This document shows, piece after piece, positions 21,726 through 33,579 of a stretch of 64,000 nt of DNA. Each line of letters begins with the position of its first letter. Within the stretch, counting starts at the first letter, position 1. The stretch comes from Odontocerum albicorne. Its lineage: Eukaryota > Arthropoda > Insecta > Trichoptera > Odontoceridae. The notes beneath the pieces are model-generated. The model was not told where the DNA came from. It saw nothing but the letters and a program-made list of their open reading frames with translations, and did no database searches. The DNA lies in the NCBI GenBank assembly GCA_949825065.1, contig OX463846.1, positions 13,329,753 through 13,393,752 of the forward strand, read 5' to 3'. Both the position numbers and the translations under genes were made by a program.

Positions 21726-22109
21726 ACCATGAATAATAAATAGGAAACACAGATATTTTGTCACTTTGGACATGTTTCTTTGGTTAAGTTAAAAGACGTT
21801 CGACCCTTGTATTTGAGTTATATTCCTAAAGTAAAGTAGATGAATTATATTTTTTTCTTAATATTTTCTGCTTTTAAGGTATTTAAGGTAAATATATTGC
21901 ATTTATTTACCTTATACATTCAGGGTTAATGGTTAATCCGTTGATATTCTGAGTTCAAGTTCGCCACATCGATTCTCGTAGTGAGGTACTTCGATTGAAT
22001 TTCTCAAAAAACTTTTCCTTTACTTGAATTTTTTAATATCAAATTGCTTTCGTTTAAATTAAGTTTTTTACATCTAGTGAGTATAAAAAATCTATTTTAT
22101 TTCATGTAG

Positions 22110-22770
22110 GAAAATACACATACAATCATAGAGAGAACACAGATTTTCCTATTGACACATATATCTTTCGCCTCAACCATACAACTTCTACGATATTGAC
22201 TTTTTAAATTTCGTTATTTTTTTAAATGTTATTTATTTGATTCAACCATACTTTCCTTAGTCTTCATCTACCACATCGTCTACTCTGATTTGCACTGTAT
22301 ATTTATTTTCTTAGTCTTTCTTCAATCCATCGTCCTATATATGCAAATCATTTCAGATTGGTCTTCTTGATATTATCAATACACCAACCTTAAGTTTTCA
22401 TTAATCATTGATCACTTCATTCCGTATTCTGCCATACATTGTCATCCCAAGTATTCTTCTCAGTACACGCATTACTATAGTATTCATTCGGCTATTTTGA
22501 ATTTTTTTTAACGCCCACGTTTCACTTCCGTACATCAAAGTTGGTAATAGAATACCGTTTTGGACTACCATCTTAGCTGGTTTTGATACTCTCTGGTTCA
22601 AGTATATACGTTTTAGTGTCCTATTGACATTGTTTCCCATCGCTAAACGCTTTTCGATATCTCTCGTATCTCTTTCATCTTAGAAAATACTACCCAAATA
22701 ATAGAATTCCTTAACTTGTGCTAATCTTTTATTGCTCTCCCATGTATCGCATCTACTTTTTCTTTCACTA
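22110..22770 (-). mobile_element. RT C-terminal half (family A), minus strand
   Basis: The minus-strand frame 22640-22401 reads MGNNVNRTLKRIYLNQRVSK, then GILLPTLMYGSETWALKKIQ, and MRVLRRILGMTMYGRIRNEV. An ERDTRDIEKRLAMG-type block precedes it near 22680-22630. The distal part (22380-22110) is eroded. Non-functional, but the core is clear. Confidence 0.9.
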
Positions 22771-22825
22771 GCACTATGTATTAGTATAATATTATAGCAT
22801 TTCCTAAGGTAAAATATTTGACTAG

Positions 22826-23290
22826 ATCTTCCACTCGGGGTTTTATGTTCGATTTCCAAAGAAATTAAAAAAAAGGAAAAACAATAAGGTGTCTCAGTCT
22901 GGTTGAAGAATATGTCTGGTAATCGTATGTGCTAGATGTGTGCGAGTGTAGTTGTTTCTACACGTTCGATGGTGAATTGCGAGTTCCATGCTTACTCCAG
23001 TGTTTTAATCGTATGTGCTAGATGTGTGCGAGTGTTGTTTCTACACGTTCGACGGGGAATTGCGAGTTCCATACCTACTCCAGTGTTTTAATCGTATATG
23101 CTAGATGTATGTGAGTGTTGTTGTTTCTACACGTTCGATAGAGAATTGCAAGTTTCATACCTATTGCAATGTTTTTAAAATTTGATGGCTCGGTTAATGG
23201 GACCGAAGACAATGTTGTTTCCGGGGTTATGTTCTTCAATATATGTTGACATTGCCAATTCGGATATATTGTGGGATATAGATCAAATAA
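22826..23290 (+). mobile_element. SINE (type 2) with internally triplicated body
   Basis: A decayed tRNA-like head lies at 22826-22870 (CCACTCGGGG and TATGTTCGATTTCC as B box), then the linker AAGGTGTCTCAGTCTGGTTG. Then three direct copies of a unit of about 86 bp start at 22921, 23007 and 23090, each with CGTATGTGCTAGATGTGTGC-like sequence and TTGCGAGTTCCAT. The 3' body ends near 23290 with CCAATTCGGATATATTG. Other copies of this SINE have the unit once. Confidence 0.8.
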
Positions 23291-23294
23291 ATGA

Positions 23295-24240
23295 TATTCA
23301 CTTTATATTTTAATGATAATAAAAAAAATTACTGGCTATTTATGTACTGAAAATGGTAATTTATTTACGTAGTGAAGAAGTGAGGGTTAAGAAAGGAATA
23401 TAACTGTAGTTGTGGTGCTGCTCGTCAGGCATTGCCGATAATATCCACTGTGGTCTTTCTATTTTTATTTGTCAATTTATCTTATTGCACATTTGATACA
23501 GGTTTAACTCAATTACATTAAGGGAAATAATTTAATTATTAAAAGTCTAAATATATCATAATAACAATAGGAACAATGTTACTCGTGATTCTCTGTTAGT
23601 GGCTTAATTGAATCTTCACAGTTTATTAAGGAGTTCAATTCTTAATTTATCCCCGAAGATATGAATGATAACGATATCTGAAAATTAATTCAATGAGGTC
23701 ATTACATCTGCAAAAGGTGATGCTTTTAACAACTAAGTTTGTGAATACAGCACTGAAACCAATCATTATTCACGATGACGTAAATATTTGTCCGATACAA
23801 TAAACAAAAGTTGGTCAGTTGAAAAAGGGGCTGCTATTTTTTTCTGGGCGTTACTCGTATTTTGTACGTAGATGTCAGTGCGTAGATCTCTTTGAAACGG
23901 ACAAATACTCCATGAATCATTATTTATTTGGTAGATCTTTTCTTATGCTTAAAGAGTAATATCCAAGCACACCCATTGAAGAAAAAGAGGGATAAGCTTT
24001 GGGTAAAATTCATACTTTTTGCAATAAATATATTACAAAAATCTCTTTCAAACACGCTCAACTATCGGGGAATTCCGGATTCCTCTTGGGTTTCGTATTA
24101 TTGAACCGGACTCGAACAATATGCGTCAACTGCCATAGAATGGTTCACTGGCCTGAATTTAGTCATATAAGTCTTGCCACGCGAAGAAAGCAAAAAACTT
24201 TATGATTTAGAAAAATATAAAGGAAGAAATTTGTTAAGGT
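23295..24240. other. Spacer, AT-rich
   Basis: A plus-strand short frame at 23999-24205 has no recognised domain. Positions 24080-24150 hold a weak tRNA-like patch. Confidence 0.35.
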
Positions 24241-24244
24241 TGAA

Positions 24245-24810
24245 ATTCACACCATCATCATCCCCATCACGCCATGTTCCTATTGAGGTAGACCAAGATA
24301 ACAAATATCTACCTAATTATATCCTTACACACACATATTAAACTTCTGCTACGTCGATAGACCTCGCTTTGCATACTATCCTTATTCTAGTTATAAATAT
24401 TTTTACCTCTTTAAGAATTTGATTCTTCGTGTTTTCCTAAACCTTCTCAAAGTTATCGTTCGCTCTACAACGCATAATATTCCCATTTCATTGTTTTCCC
24501 CACATTCTACGCAAACTTCTCATTTCTACCGCATTTATCTAACTTTTATTACATTTTCGCTACGTTCAAGTTTCGCTTGGGTATCCTAATGTTGTACCCA
24601 AGATTCCATTATAAGCAGCCAACGTTGCTTTTTTTAACTACTCTGGTCACTTAACACATTATATATTCCACCATTCACTTTATTGCCTTTGGATATAGCA
24701 CTTAGCGCGGCCCTCCGATGTAAACGTTCTTCCAAGATACAAGATTTCATCAATTAACCATATCTTCTGACTTTCCAATATTCATATTCATGGCAAATAA
24801 TACATAGTAA
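24245..24810 (-). mobile_element. Retroelement RT C-terminal half (family A variant), minus strand
   Basis: 3' end at 24255-24290 (CATCACGCCATGTTCCTATT). Minus-strand blocks: VECGENNEMG near 24520-24480 (equivalent to the RRMCGKTM block), an ENVIKVR segment near 24570-24540, and a poorly preserved GSETLT-equivalent upstream. Shares a layout with 39.8-40.3 kb, so those two may be one subfamily. Confidence 0.65.
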
Positions 24811-24891
24811 ATACATAATGGTTGATTATGTACATTCTCCGAAGATACAATGCAATAATTTTACCTGAAAAACTAGGTACCAGCTGTCTGC

Positions 24892-25113
24892 TCACCAGCA
24901 GATGAAGAGATTTGCCTCCAGACCCTGAACCCTCGTCCACAAATCTCGCCCAACACGACGCAAATGGTGTTTACAAAGCATTGCACAAACATTGAGGACC
25001 AATTCAGGTTTTACGTCAATAATGGCTGTCGTCTCGTCAGTGGAGCTTACGGGCTTATCTTTTTGTACGATGCCATCGAAGCATAAGCGGATTTGTAAAA
25101 TACTTCTTTTCAT
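24892..25113 (-). other. Unassigned ORF, minus strand, 73 codons
   Basis: A GC-richer minus-strand frame reads MKRSILQIRLCFDGIVQKDK, then ETTAIIDVKPELVLNVCAML and CKHHLRRVGRDLWTRVQGLE. It has normal-looking amino acid use, unlike the Phe/Ile/Asn-rich chance frames elsewhere. I recognise no family and see no obvious exon junctions. It could be a host exon or a retroelement fragment. Confidence 0.25.
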
Positions 25114-25119
25114 ATGTAA

Positions 25120-25615
25120 TACTCGTACTTGCTTGCAATGAACGATATTTTAATTGAACGAGAAGGTAGTATTTCTATTTTTAATATGATAAAATAATAT
25201 AAGTTCTAGTGAAAGAAATTTGATTATGATTTATTTTTTTCTTAGAATGTTTTATGCGTGAATTTTTTATTTATTTGGTAACATTAATCTATCTATCGCC
25301 TTTGTTGAGGATGCCAATGTGCTTTATTCGTTTTCGCTCTTTTGTATTGTGATAAGGCATGGAAATATACTCGTACATATTCATTAACGTTATTAAGAGT
25401 AAAAGCAAATGCAATACTAGTATACAGAATAATTCTGTTCATAAACTGCATATGTATAGTAAAAAAATATAAGGTTATATATTTATTATTTTGTGTAACC
25501 TTATTGCCAAGCGGCGATTTCTTCCAACCAATCAGCTTATTCTGGATACATTGATATATTGATTCATGACACATTTTACAAAATATTTTAAGTTTAAACT
25601 AAAAACAAATTTATT
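25120..25615. other. AT-rich spacer
   Basis: No recognised feature; two TACTCGTA octamers (about 25126 and 25369). Confidence 0.4.
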
Positions 25616-25617
25616 AT

Positions 25618-25850
25618 CTCTGACGACGACCTCAGTGGTCTGGTTGGTAAGACGCATGCTCTCAATCTGGAGGTTGTTGGTCCGATTCCCGTTGATACGT
25701 TTGCAGTCTTGTTTTCAGTTAATGCCTCTTTAAAATCTTTCTGGTTAGTTGGAAGATATTGCCACACGGCAATAGGCCCGCTAGGTTGTACTGTATACAA
25801 CGAAAGTGTTATACAATACAATAATGGTAGAACTAGACGAAATACAATTG
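25618..25850 (+). mobile_element. tRNA-derived SINE, near complete (type 1)
   Basis: Head: AGTGGTCTGGTTGGTAAGAC (A-box region) and GGTTGTTGGTCCGATTCCCG (B-box region) with tRNA-like spacing. Linker: TTGCAGTCTTGTTTTCAGTT. Tail: GGAAGATATTGCCACACGGC then AATAGGCCCGCTAGGTTGTA, ending in an ATACAATACAATAATGG run. This copy is a good reference for the others in the window. Internal RNA polymerase III promoter boxes are the likely regulation. Confidence 0.85.
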
Positions 25851-25854
25851 TTCA

Positions 25855-26595
25855 AAGATAAGTTAATATTTTGATGCTCATGTAAAAGTCATGTAAAAGA
25901 ATTAAATTTAAAAAAAAAACTACATATTTTAGGACAATTCTAATTTAAAAAAACGTCTATTATTATTTATTTAACACTTTTATGCAATAATACCTGGCAA
26001 ATTTATTACTTTGTGTAATTACTTCCAACCAACTTAATTTTGTCTCATAATTATTGTCAGTAACTAACTATAACTATTTCGTCAAGTAATTTAATGAAAA
26101 TATTTTTTAAGAAAATTTAACAAATATGAATTGTGCGGGACTTTAGGACGAGGAATGTTTTGATGCAAATAATAATTATTTAGTTTTTATCTAAATATCT
26201 ACAAGGATGAATCACATCTAATTGGGCCAGGAAGAATGTTTCAAAGTCGAGCAGCGCAAACCGCAAAATATGAGGTGTAGAATTATGTGTGATATGTAAT
26301 GTGCCTAGGTATACAAAGGATTCAGCTATTACCAGATCAAAGGGACAGTTTATGGTCAAAAAGAACTTATTGATTTCAAAGAGGATTGTTGTATAAACAA
26401 AATAGTGGAGAATATGCCATCATGGTTGGCATAGTTAAGAGTGACTCAGTGACATTAGATCTCCCAAAGTAAAAAGTTTCTTAATATTATACAATATAAT
26501 AGATCCACGTAGTTTATAATTATTTGATATTTTATATATTTGAACTGTGTGTTAAAAGAATATTAAACTGTAAGTAAATAGCATATACTAATACT
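25855..26595. other. Spacer, nothing firm
   Basis: AT-rich; 26210-26470 is slightly richer in GC, but I could not assign any frame. Confidence 0.35.
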
Positions 26596-26599
26596 GTAT

Positions 26600-26758
26600 G
26601 TTAAAAGCATATTAGCACTCTGAGATGGTTTGGGCATGTATAACGAATGAATGAAACAAATATATAGTTGAAATGTGACTGGAAAGCGCTTTAGAAAGTA
26701 TGGCCGTATCAAGCTCAAGAAGAATATTTTGAAAAAAGAAAATGTAAAAAGTCAGGTA
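26600..26758 (+). mobile_element. RT C-terminal fragment (family A), plus strand
   Basis: CTGAGATGGTTTGGGCATGT at 26621 gives LRWFGHV, then RMNETN with a frameshift and CDWKALXKYGRIKLKKNIL-type sequence to 26740. It ends by abutting a type 2 SINE body. Confidence 0.7.
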
Positions 26759-26985
26759 ACATGCTCACGTTCGCTAGACGTGTGCGAGTGTTATTGCCTC
26801 TTCAAATACGGTAGCATTGTCAACAAATGATGACCTGCGAGTCCCATGTCTATTACAGTGGTTCCAAACCCGAAGGAGCGATTAATAGAGTCGAAGATTT
26901 TGTTGTCTCTCGGCCACGCTTTTCAATGTGTTCCTATCGCCAATTCGTATATGTTGAAGGGCACCACATGAATACATTAATGAAT
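26758..26985 (+). mobile_element. SINE 3' body (type 2)
   Basis: From TCGCTAGACGTGTGCGAGTG through CTGCGAGTCCCATGTCTATT and GATTAATAGAGTCGAAGATT to CGCCAATTCGTATATGTTGA. Best preserved copy of the type 2 body. Confidence 0.8.
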
Positions 26986-27069
26986 GAACATCATATACAT
27001 CTTACGATAGCAATCAAACTTAAAAAAAAAAATTAGATTTATAACAGGTAAGTTTGTATTTTTCCAAAA

Positions 27070-27330
27070 TTTCGTGTTGTCAAAGAGTTTTGAGCTATAC
27101 AACAACATATTTCATTACTGCCGATTTGATCAATTAGTACGAGCCCCCCGTGGTTACCTCTATGTCCAAGCCCTTCATGTCCCTGCTTTGATTGAAGGAA
27201 ATGCAAAAAAGTCCTGTGGAGCAACTGATTTGAATAACCTTTTTTCAAAAATTTATTTGTTTGAAAACAAACAAATCATATCTAAAAGGGTTTGTTTCAA
27301 GTCATTTGGAAAATCTTGGTAGGTTTTTTG
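27070..27330. other. Unassigned open stretch on both strands
   Basis: Positions 27115-27240 are GC-richer and open on both strands (plus FDQLVRAPRGYLYVQALHVP; minus QGHEGLGHRGNHGGLVLID). I do not recognise either. May be a fragment of an unknown element. Confidence 0.2.
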
Positions 27331-27414
27331 TCAAGAAATTTACGTTTCGTACTATGAAATTTGAATATATACGAGTACATATGTACTATCATACTTTTTC
27401 CTTGTCTAGCTAAG

Positions 27415-28125
27415 CTAATATGATAGATCACAAGACTTGCCTATCGCGACACACATTACACGTCTTTTCTATATCTACACACCTTCTCATACAGCTTCTA
27501 CGATTTATCTGATTTTTTTAATTTACTTCTTTCAAAACATCTTTCATTTGATGTACCAGTAAAAATACTTCTATTGGTCTTTCTCTACCTATCCAGTAAA
27601 TTTTACACAGCATATTTGTTTTATTAATATGTTTTCATTCATTCATTCTACATGCTCAAGCCATCTAAGAGAGTTCTTTTTCATACAACTTAATACATCA
27701 ACTTTAAGTTAACATTCATCCATAGTCACTTCATTCCGTATTCTGTCATACATTCTGTCTTACAGCTCACCATATGTACCTTGATTAACCATGTACATAA
27801 AATATTTAAAATAAATACAATACATTGGCAACCAATATTTTTTCAGAGTGCATACATTTTTACAGCATTTATTGTGTTTTTCCACGTCCGTGTTTCACTC
27901 CCGTACATTAATGTTGTTACTATAATACTCTTGTGGATCTCAACAGATTTTGTTACTGCTCGATTAGAGTATACTCGTATATGTTTTAGTGACTATTTCC
28001 TATCTCTAAATCTTCATTGACTTTGTTCCCTATCGCTATAAACCTTTCAATATCCCTTCGATCATCTGATAAAATTTTAATCAAATAGCAGTATTCTTTA
28101 ACTTGTTCTAATGTTAGAAATGATC
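27415..28125 (-). mobile_element. RT C-terminal half (family A), minus strand
   Basis: Minus-strand blocks in the usual order: DRRDIERFIAIGNKVNEDL near 28065-28010, LTMYGSETRTWKN-like near 27915-27880, RMYDRIRNEVTMDEC near 27770-27715, and a WLEHVE segment near 27670-27640, with the 3' end near 27415-27470. An extra 70-bp insertion near 27775-27850 splits the middle. Non-functional. Confidence 0.8.
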
Positions 28126-28169
28126 AGGAAAAAAAGATAATTGTTTATTAGTAATATATGTTTTAAGAA

Positions 28170-28215
28170 GAATTAAGAAAGGAACTTGAGATGGTTTGGT
28201 CACATCTTGCGCTCA
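28170..28215 (+). mobile_element. Very short family A RT scrap, plus strand
   Basis: GAACTTGAGATGGTTTGGTC then ACATCTTGCGC gives LRWFGHILR. It then breaks off into unrelated AT-rich DNA. Confidence 0.55.
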
Positions 28216-28219
28216 CAAA

Positions 28220-29210
28220 TATCTCATTTACTTTTACTTTACCAAATAAATAACACATCCAAAATATGCGAGATAAAATATATTTGTGAATTTCATCAAG
28301 TATTCAAATGTAATTTATATATAATAAATATTTTCAAATGTTATATCCTCATGTATAACAAAAAAAAAACAAATATATTTTAACAATATTTTTTTTTATG
28401 TGTTTATGTAAAAATATATTTGTTAGTGTCACTGCTCTGCTTGCATTTATATCCTATGAATGAATATGGATTTTATACTGTGCTATATTACCTTAAAACC
28501 TCGAATAAATAATATCTTATGAATGTAGAGATTGCCACTTGGCAACAAGACTACTGTCTTATTTTACAGTGAAGTGTTAAATAAAAATAAAATTAATTTA
28601 TATGGATTTTATAGATTTAACCTTAAAATCTGGAATAAAATATATACATTATACTATTATTAAAACTGCTAACGATCATAATTGTTGTTTAACATAAATA
28701 AAATGAAAACCAAATAAAAAAAAACTTTGTAAATAAGTTCAGTGAACTGAAGAAGATCGAATTAGCTCAGACGTGCATCAAAGCATTAATTCTTTTATAA
28801 TATGATCTGGGATCAATACTGATATTACTTTCGCCCCGGTTGTCGGCACAGGCAAAACGAAGGCTCAATTTAAATTTATTTGTTGAAGTACAACGCTTCC
28901 ATGGATTGTTAGTGGAGTGTGATGCTGGATTAATTTGGTAAAAGGGTTGGTGAACCAACATCAACGGTCTCCAAGGGTGAGAGAATGTGTTGTGGGGAGG
29001 GCGAAACCCTCGAGCCCTGGGGTGTTAAGTGTTTGTGTTTCTTTATTGAGGTAGTTATTGAGAATGGATATTGATTGGAATGCTAGTTGTTAATTCGTAA
29101 AAAAAGTTTGATACACCGAATAAAATCAATACTTATTTATATGTATTATCCAAAAATTTAAATATGAAAGCAATAAATAGTGATCTGATGTAAACACTAG
29201 TTGATATGAT
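28220..29210. other. AT-rich spacer with a GC-richer patch
   Basis: 28525-28580 resembles an eroded SINE tail (GATTGCCACTTGGCAACAAG). 28740-29040 is GC-richer and unassigned. Confidence 0.35.
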
Positions 29211-29211
29211 A

Positions 29212-29400
29212 CCTGTTTTTTACTCAGAGATTATGGGTTCAATTCCTTTTGGTAACCATTTTTTTAAATAAGGTATCAGTCTGATTTTCACTTCAGGGCT
29301 CATTAACATGTTTTTGGCTGGTTGTAAAATATAACTACGTGACAATAAACACACCAAGTTGTCCTGTATATAAAAAAAGCGTAATAAAGTGTAATACTGA
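29212..29400 (+). mobile_element. SINE (type 1), degraded head
   Basis: B-box region ATTATGGGTTCAATTCCTTT at 29231, linker GGTATCAGTCTGATTTTCAC, then a tail with ACACCAAGTTGTCCTGTATA and AAAAGCGTAATAAAGTGTAA. The A box is lost. Confidence 0.65.
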
Positions 29401-29764
29401 GAATGTAAAATAATTATAGATTTGTATATAATATTAAGAATATAATATAATAAAATTTGTATATAATATAATACGCTAGATATTTCGAGCTTAGAATTAT
29501 TTTTTAACACAAACCTTTTAATCATGTGATGTAAATAGTTAATCGATAAATTAATTCAAAAAGGCTTATATTTTTTTCTTTATTTAAAAAAAAATTCTAA
29601 GCTCCAGTTATTTCAAGAATGAAAAGTTTACGACTTAAGAGATGCCGTCAAAATAGCATAAAATACATATATGATCAAATACTGGGAATTTAAAATATAA
29701 TGTGATTGCCATTGTTAATATATGATTAATAACATATTTGTTAAAAAACTAGCAAATGTAAGAA

Positions 29765-30110
29765 GTATACGTTTCGTCTTTTGTAGTATGGTTCTCTCTC
29801 ACAGTCAGATGTACAGGTTTTCGTCCATGATACAGCCTCAGGAGTAGCTTGATGAATCTTTTCCAGTACTTCCGAGAAAGAAAATATTTTACACTCTCCA
29901 ACGATGTGAGCGATAATCTGGACTATTCAATATGAGCACAATAGTGAATTTATGAAATCTCATATGTACAAGGAATGTGCATTACAAACATGGCCACATA
30001 GAAGACAATTCAGAGAACACCACAATCTTAGGTAAAATCCTTGGAGAAGCACATTAGGATTCCTATGTATCATATCTAGTGAGTTTAAATTCCGTTGAGT
30101 TTATTATTAT
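29765..30110 (-). mobile_element. RT-element C-terminal tail (family C), minus strand
   Basis: Minus strand reads IAHIVGECKIFSFSEVLEKI, then HQATPEAVSWTKTCTSDCER. This resembles the terminal segment of jockey/CR1-like insect elements, which have HI---CPL, then a hydrophobic helix, then a TP-AV-WL run after the RT domain. Upstream a Cys-rich stretch (CSLNCLLCGHVCNAHSLY) could be the rest of that zinc-ribbon-like tail. Only the tail is present. Confidence 0.5.
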
Positions 30111-30114
30111 CCTT

Positions 30115-30545
30115 CAAACCAGGAATGGCTTTGGAATCTAAGATGAGTAAATGCTGAATATGCCCTAAGTCGGGTACCGTATAAAAAATAAACATTTTTC
30201 AAAAATATTCAATCAATTAATGTTATTCAATTATGCAACCAATTACAATTCAATTAATTGTTTAGACTTATTTTTCTTTTGAAAATGATAAATTTCCGTT
30301 TTCCGTTGATTCACTATCAATCAAATATTTATTTTGCTGTTTATCAGACAATATTTAACCAGGCGTACTTACGTCGGTGTGTAATGCTTTGAGTTGTCAT
30401 AGTTACGGTTTGATGGTTATTGTTCTATTATACTTAAGGATATAGAAAAATTTATTTTTCATATATTATTTGACAGCTAAATGGCAGCTAAAAACAATGC
30501 CAAATCGTGTATTTATTAAGAAGGTATGACTTTACTGTTGAACAG
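30115..30545. other. AT-rich spacer
   Basis: Nothing recognised. Confidence 0.4.

Positions 30546-30547
<2 letters not shown>

Positions 30548-30635
<88 letters not shown>
30548..30635. repeat. (TA)n microsatellite
   Basis: About 88 bp of uninterrupted TA. Self-complementary, so able to form a hairpin or cruciform, and prone to length errors in assembly. Confidence 0.98.
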
Positions 30636-30637
<2 letters not shown>

Positions 30638-30639
30638 TA

Positions 30640-31285
30640 CTAAAACGAAAAAGCAGTTTATAATGAGTAAGAAATCTCGTTTATTCTAAAAGTTTTAATA
30701 TTAACTCTCAATTATTAAATTAACATGTCACTCTGACTCACTTTATACTATTGGTATATAAATAAATTCAGTTAACTGTTAATAGTTTATATAATAGTTT
30801 CCGTCAGTAATATATAAACTCAGTACTGAGTTTCATTTCATTCAAATTATGTATAATCAAAAGTTTTTAGCGTCATTCTGGAAACAGATTTAAATTATTA
30901 TTTTGCCAAAAATAACCTAAGATGTAAGTTTTCAATTGTTTATGTAAGACAAATTTTGAATTATAAGTATTACAGATTTATTATTACGGATCAAAATGAT
31001 TAGGTGGTCGCAAAAATATTTGCAGATGCTTAAAGGAAGAGACGATGGCGTCAATCACAATGAGCAAGCGAGACTCGAGAGAAACAGCAAAACGACGACA
31101 ATATGAACCAGCTTAAAGATAAGTATAGCGTCATGTTGAAAACAATTGATATAGTTCCGTCAATATTGACGGGTTATATTTATAATAGTTAGTTTATAAT
31201 ATTGTAATAAATACATGAAATTTTCGTAATGAGATACTGCAACTCATCAGGAAACTAACATTTCCGTGTTATAATTTAGTAACTA
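30640..31285. other. AT-rich spacer
   Basis: Nothing recognised. Confidence 0.4.
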
Positions 31286-31287
31286 AC

Positions 31288-31505
31288 TAAATAAAAAAAG
31301 TGCAAATGTGAATGGAAGGGGCGGTATAGGAAGACCAACGAAAGTATAGTTGAATCAAGTGTATGATATTTTGAAAGAAGGAAATGTAAAAAGTCAGAGT
31401 AACCAATGAGCCATATACGTAGAAGAGGCGAAATATGTGAAATTCTGGCGCTCTCACATTTTTCCTACCAAATGGGGAGATGACGTGATGGTATGTATGT
31501 AATTT
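31288..31505 (+). mobile_element. 3' end of family A retroelement, plus strand
   Basis: ANVNGRGGIGRPTKV-like block near 31300-31345, a LNQVYDILKEGNVKSQ segment near 31350-31400, then HVEEAKYVKFWRSHIFPTKW near 31418-31480, and the end GATGACGTGATGGTATGTAT at 31478. This shows the 3' coding end and terminus of family A more clearly than any other copy. Confidence 0.85.
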
Positions 31506-31509
31506 GGTA

Positions 31510-32625
31510 ATGCGTAACCTGTTTTTTTTATTAAATTATATCCGACAACCGTGGTTATATCGAATATACATTTAACCCATATATTACGTGAAAAGAATTT
31601 CCTTACCTGATCTCAGAACGAAGTAATAACACGTTTACTTCCTCAGAATCAGAATGCTTATTATTTTGTACAGACCACATCAAAAGAAGTGGCGTTAAGT
31701 AACAAAAGAATTCAAGTTCTTGGTTTTATTGTTTTGTTTTTTTCTTTACTTCAAGTTGTTTGTGTATTGGATCCAAAAGAATCCACCAACAATAGAGGAT
31801 GGATAATGATATATTATTTGAAGTGTTTTCAATAGATGAAAACTGAAGGGGGCTATTACCAAGAGTTTTATTTACAGCTTTATAATATCACGGTGCCGAC
31901 CCACGTATTACTTTGCATAGAGAAAATTATCATTTAAGTGTAGGGAGTTTGTTTAATAAATGTAAATTTGAGATCCAAATGTCAGGACCGGGAAGTACAG
32001 TGTTTAAAACTGTTGGTGAATATGAATTGCCATTAAATTGGTACGGTCTCGTAACATAAAGGATGTCGGTAATTGCTATTATTAGCCTTTCATTATTGGA
32101 AACTTTCAAAACATTTATATTTCATTTTTTGGAACCGGTTATTGGATCCGTTTATCGGTTGTTTTGTTTCAATTTAATCAAATTGTATACCTCAACATAT
32201 ATGCATCCAAAACACGGAAACGGGAAACAATATTTTCTTCAGCCCCAGTATTCAAGCTCTCGGGCAAAGAACCACGGGAGTAGGTAAGTACGAGTAACAG
32301 ATAGTTGGCATCGTATATATTTGATATACTACCGTATGCAGACATTAATTTGTATGATACCCCTCAAAATATACGAATTTATCAAACGGGCATGTTAATA
32401 ACCGTGCCTGAGAGATAATATTGTCTTCGATCCCAGTAACCGAGTGATCAGGGAAATAGCCATTGGAGTAAGCAAGTTACTTTCAGTTCGCCGTTGTACG
32501 GGTTTGAAATACTACATTAACGTTAACGTAAACATGCAAGAATACTCGCACATGTCTACTGCGTGCGTGTTTACTACCAGACCAACTCAGTTATCAGTCT
32601 GGAACCATTTATAATTTTTTTGGGC
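31510..32625. other. Spacer with a chance ORF
   Basis: A 74-codon plus-strand frame at 32063-32287 has no recognised domain. 32230-32560 is GC-richer and unassigned. Confidence 0.35.
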
Positions 32626-32627
32626 AA

Positions 32628-32692
32628 TATCAATAATCGAACCCGAAGCCCTCGAGTGGTCACAGAAACTGTCAATTATTTAACTAAAAAAG
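32628..32692 (-). mobile_element. SINE head, minus strand
   Basis: TAATCGAACCCGAAGCCCTC is the complement of a B-box segment; TTATTTAACTAAAAAAGTA follows at the A-box position. Confidence 0.5.
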
Positions 32693-32929
32693 TAATATTT
32701 TCATATTTGAGTGATGTATCTTTCATCTTCTTCTAGTAGTAGTTTCATGACTTATTTTTTTCTGAATGTGAACTATCAGCTATCTGGGATGTGAACTGCC
32801 AGCTATCTCCCATATATTTGGGAGTATGACTGGTGATCGGCATCCAATAGGATAATCATGAGGAACTATACGGAAAATCTGAGTGTCATCCATTCTTTGA
32901 TCTCATAATTCCTCCAATAACTTCCCTGT

Positions 32930-33128
32930 CTTCCCAATTTTACGATTTTGATACATCATTCATCCTTAATAATTACATGCCTTATTCTGTTATACGAGTA
33001 TGTTCATCAACACACCACATATTATTCCTATTGCACGCATTTCCACCGCATTTACCTGACTCCTTTAATTTGTTTCCACATCCACGTTTTAGTTCTAAAC
33101 ATCAATTGTCTTTGGTTTTACATATTCT
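32930..33128 (-). mobile_element. RT fragment (family A), minus strand
   Basis: Minus-strand segments: LMFRTKTWMWKQI near 33105-33065 (GSETWT equivalent), VNAVEMRAIGIICGVLM near 33050-33005, and RIRHVIIKDE near 32995-32970. Short and broken. Confidence 0.65.
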
Positions 33129-33471
33129 TATTAATAGTGTATTTTTTATCTCTGGATGTAAATTGACTTCTTGAGTTGAAATTTTGAAAAATAAAAACAT
33201 TATATTGAAGAAACGTTCGGAGATTAAACCATTCATTATCTTTTGGATTCACCGAATACTTTCGTGGCACTACTTTGTTGCCTCCACGCTGTCTGGTCCT
33301 CCTGTATGTGATCCATTGATCGTAGACATAGTTCTTTAAAAAAATCGGTGTATAAATATTGCCAAATATTTCCGTCCAAACAATTAAGCTTGAACCAAGC
33401 AGTCTAATGTGTTTCACGATTGTGGGCTCGAGAAGCAGTTGTTTCTTCTTTGCTCTCTTGATAACGAGCAT
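33118..33471 (-). other. Unassigned ORF, minus strand, 117 codons
   Basis: The longest minus-strand frame in mid-window outside recognised elements: MLVIKRAKKKQLLLEPTIVK, and later WITYRRTRQRGGNKVVPRKY. Its C-terminal 4 codons overlap the RT fragment. Basic, no signal peptide or membrane segment, no recognised domain. It could be a fragment of an unknown transposon ORF. Confidence 0.25.
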
Positions 33472-33491
33472 ATGAAAAGCATGATGAATAA

Positions 33492-33576
33492 CTGCATGCT
33501 AACGATCATGTATTGAGTTTTCTGAAAGTCTCCACATAACTGCATGCTAACGATCATGTATTGAGTTTTCTGAAAC
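33492..33576. repeat. 48-bp direct duplication
   Basis: CTGCATGCTAACGATCATGT plus ATTGAGTTTTCTGAAA occurs at 33492 and again at 33540. Confidence 0.9.
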
Positions 33577-33579
33577 TCT

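Noticed and set aside
29765..30110. Zinc-finger protein fragment
   Set aside because: The Cys-rich stretch is interrupted and is better explained as the Cys/His-containing tail of a non-LTR retroelement.
30548..30635. Replication origin or regulatory AT tract
   Set aside because: A plain (TA)n microsatellite; there is no accompanying motif to support a function.
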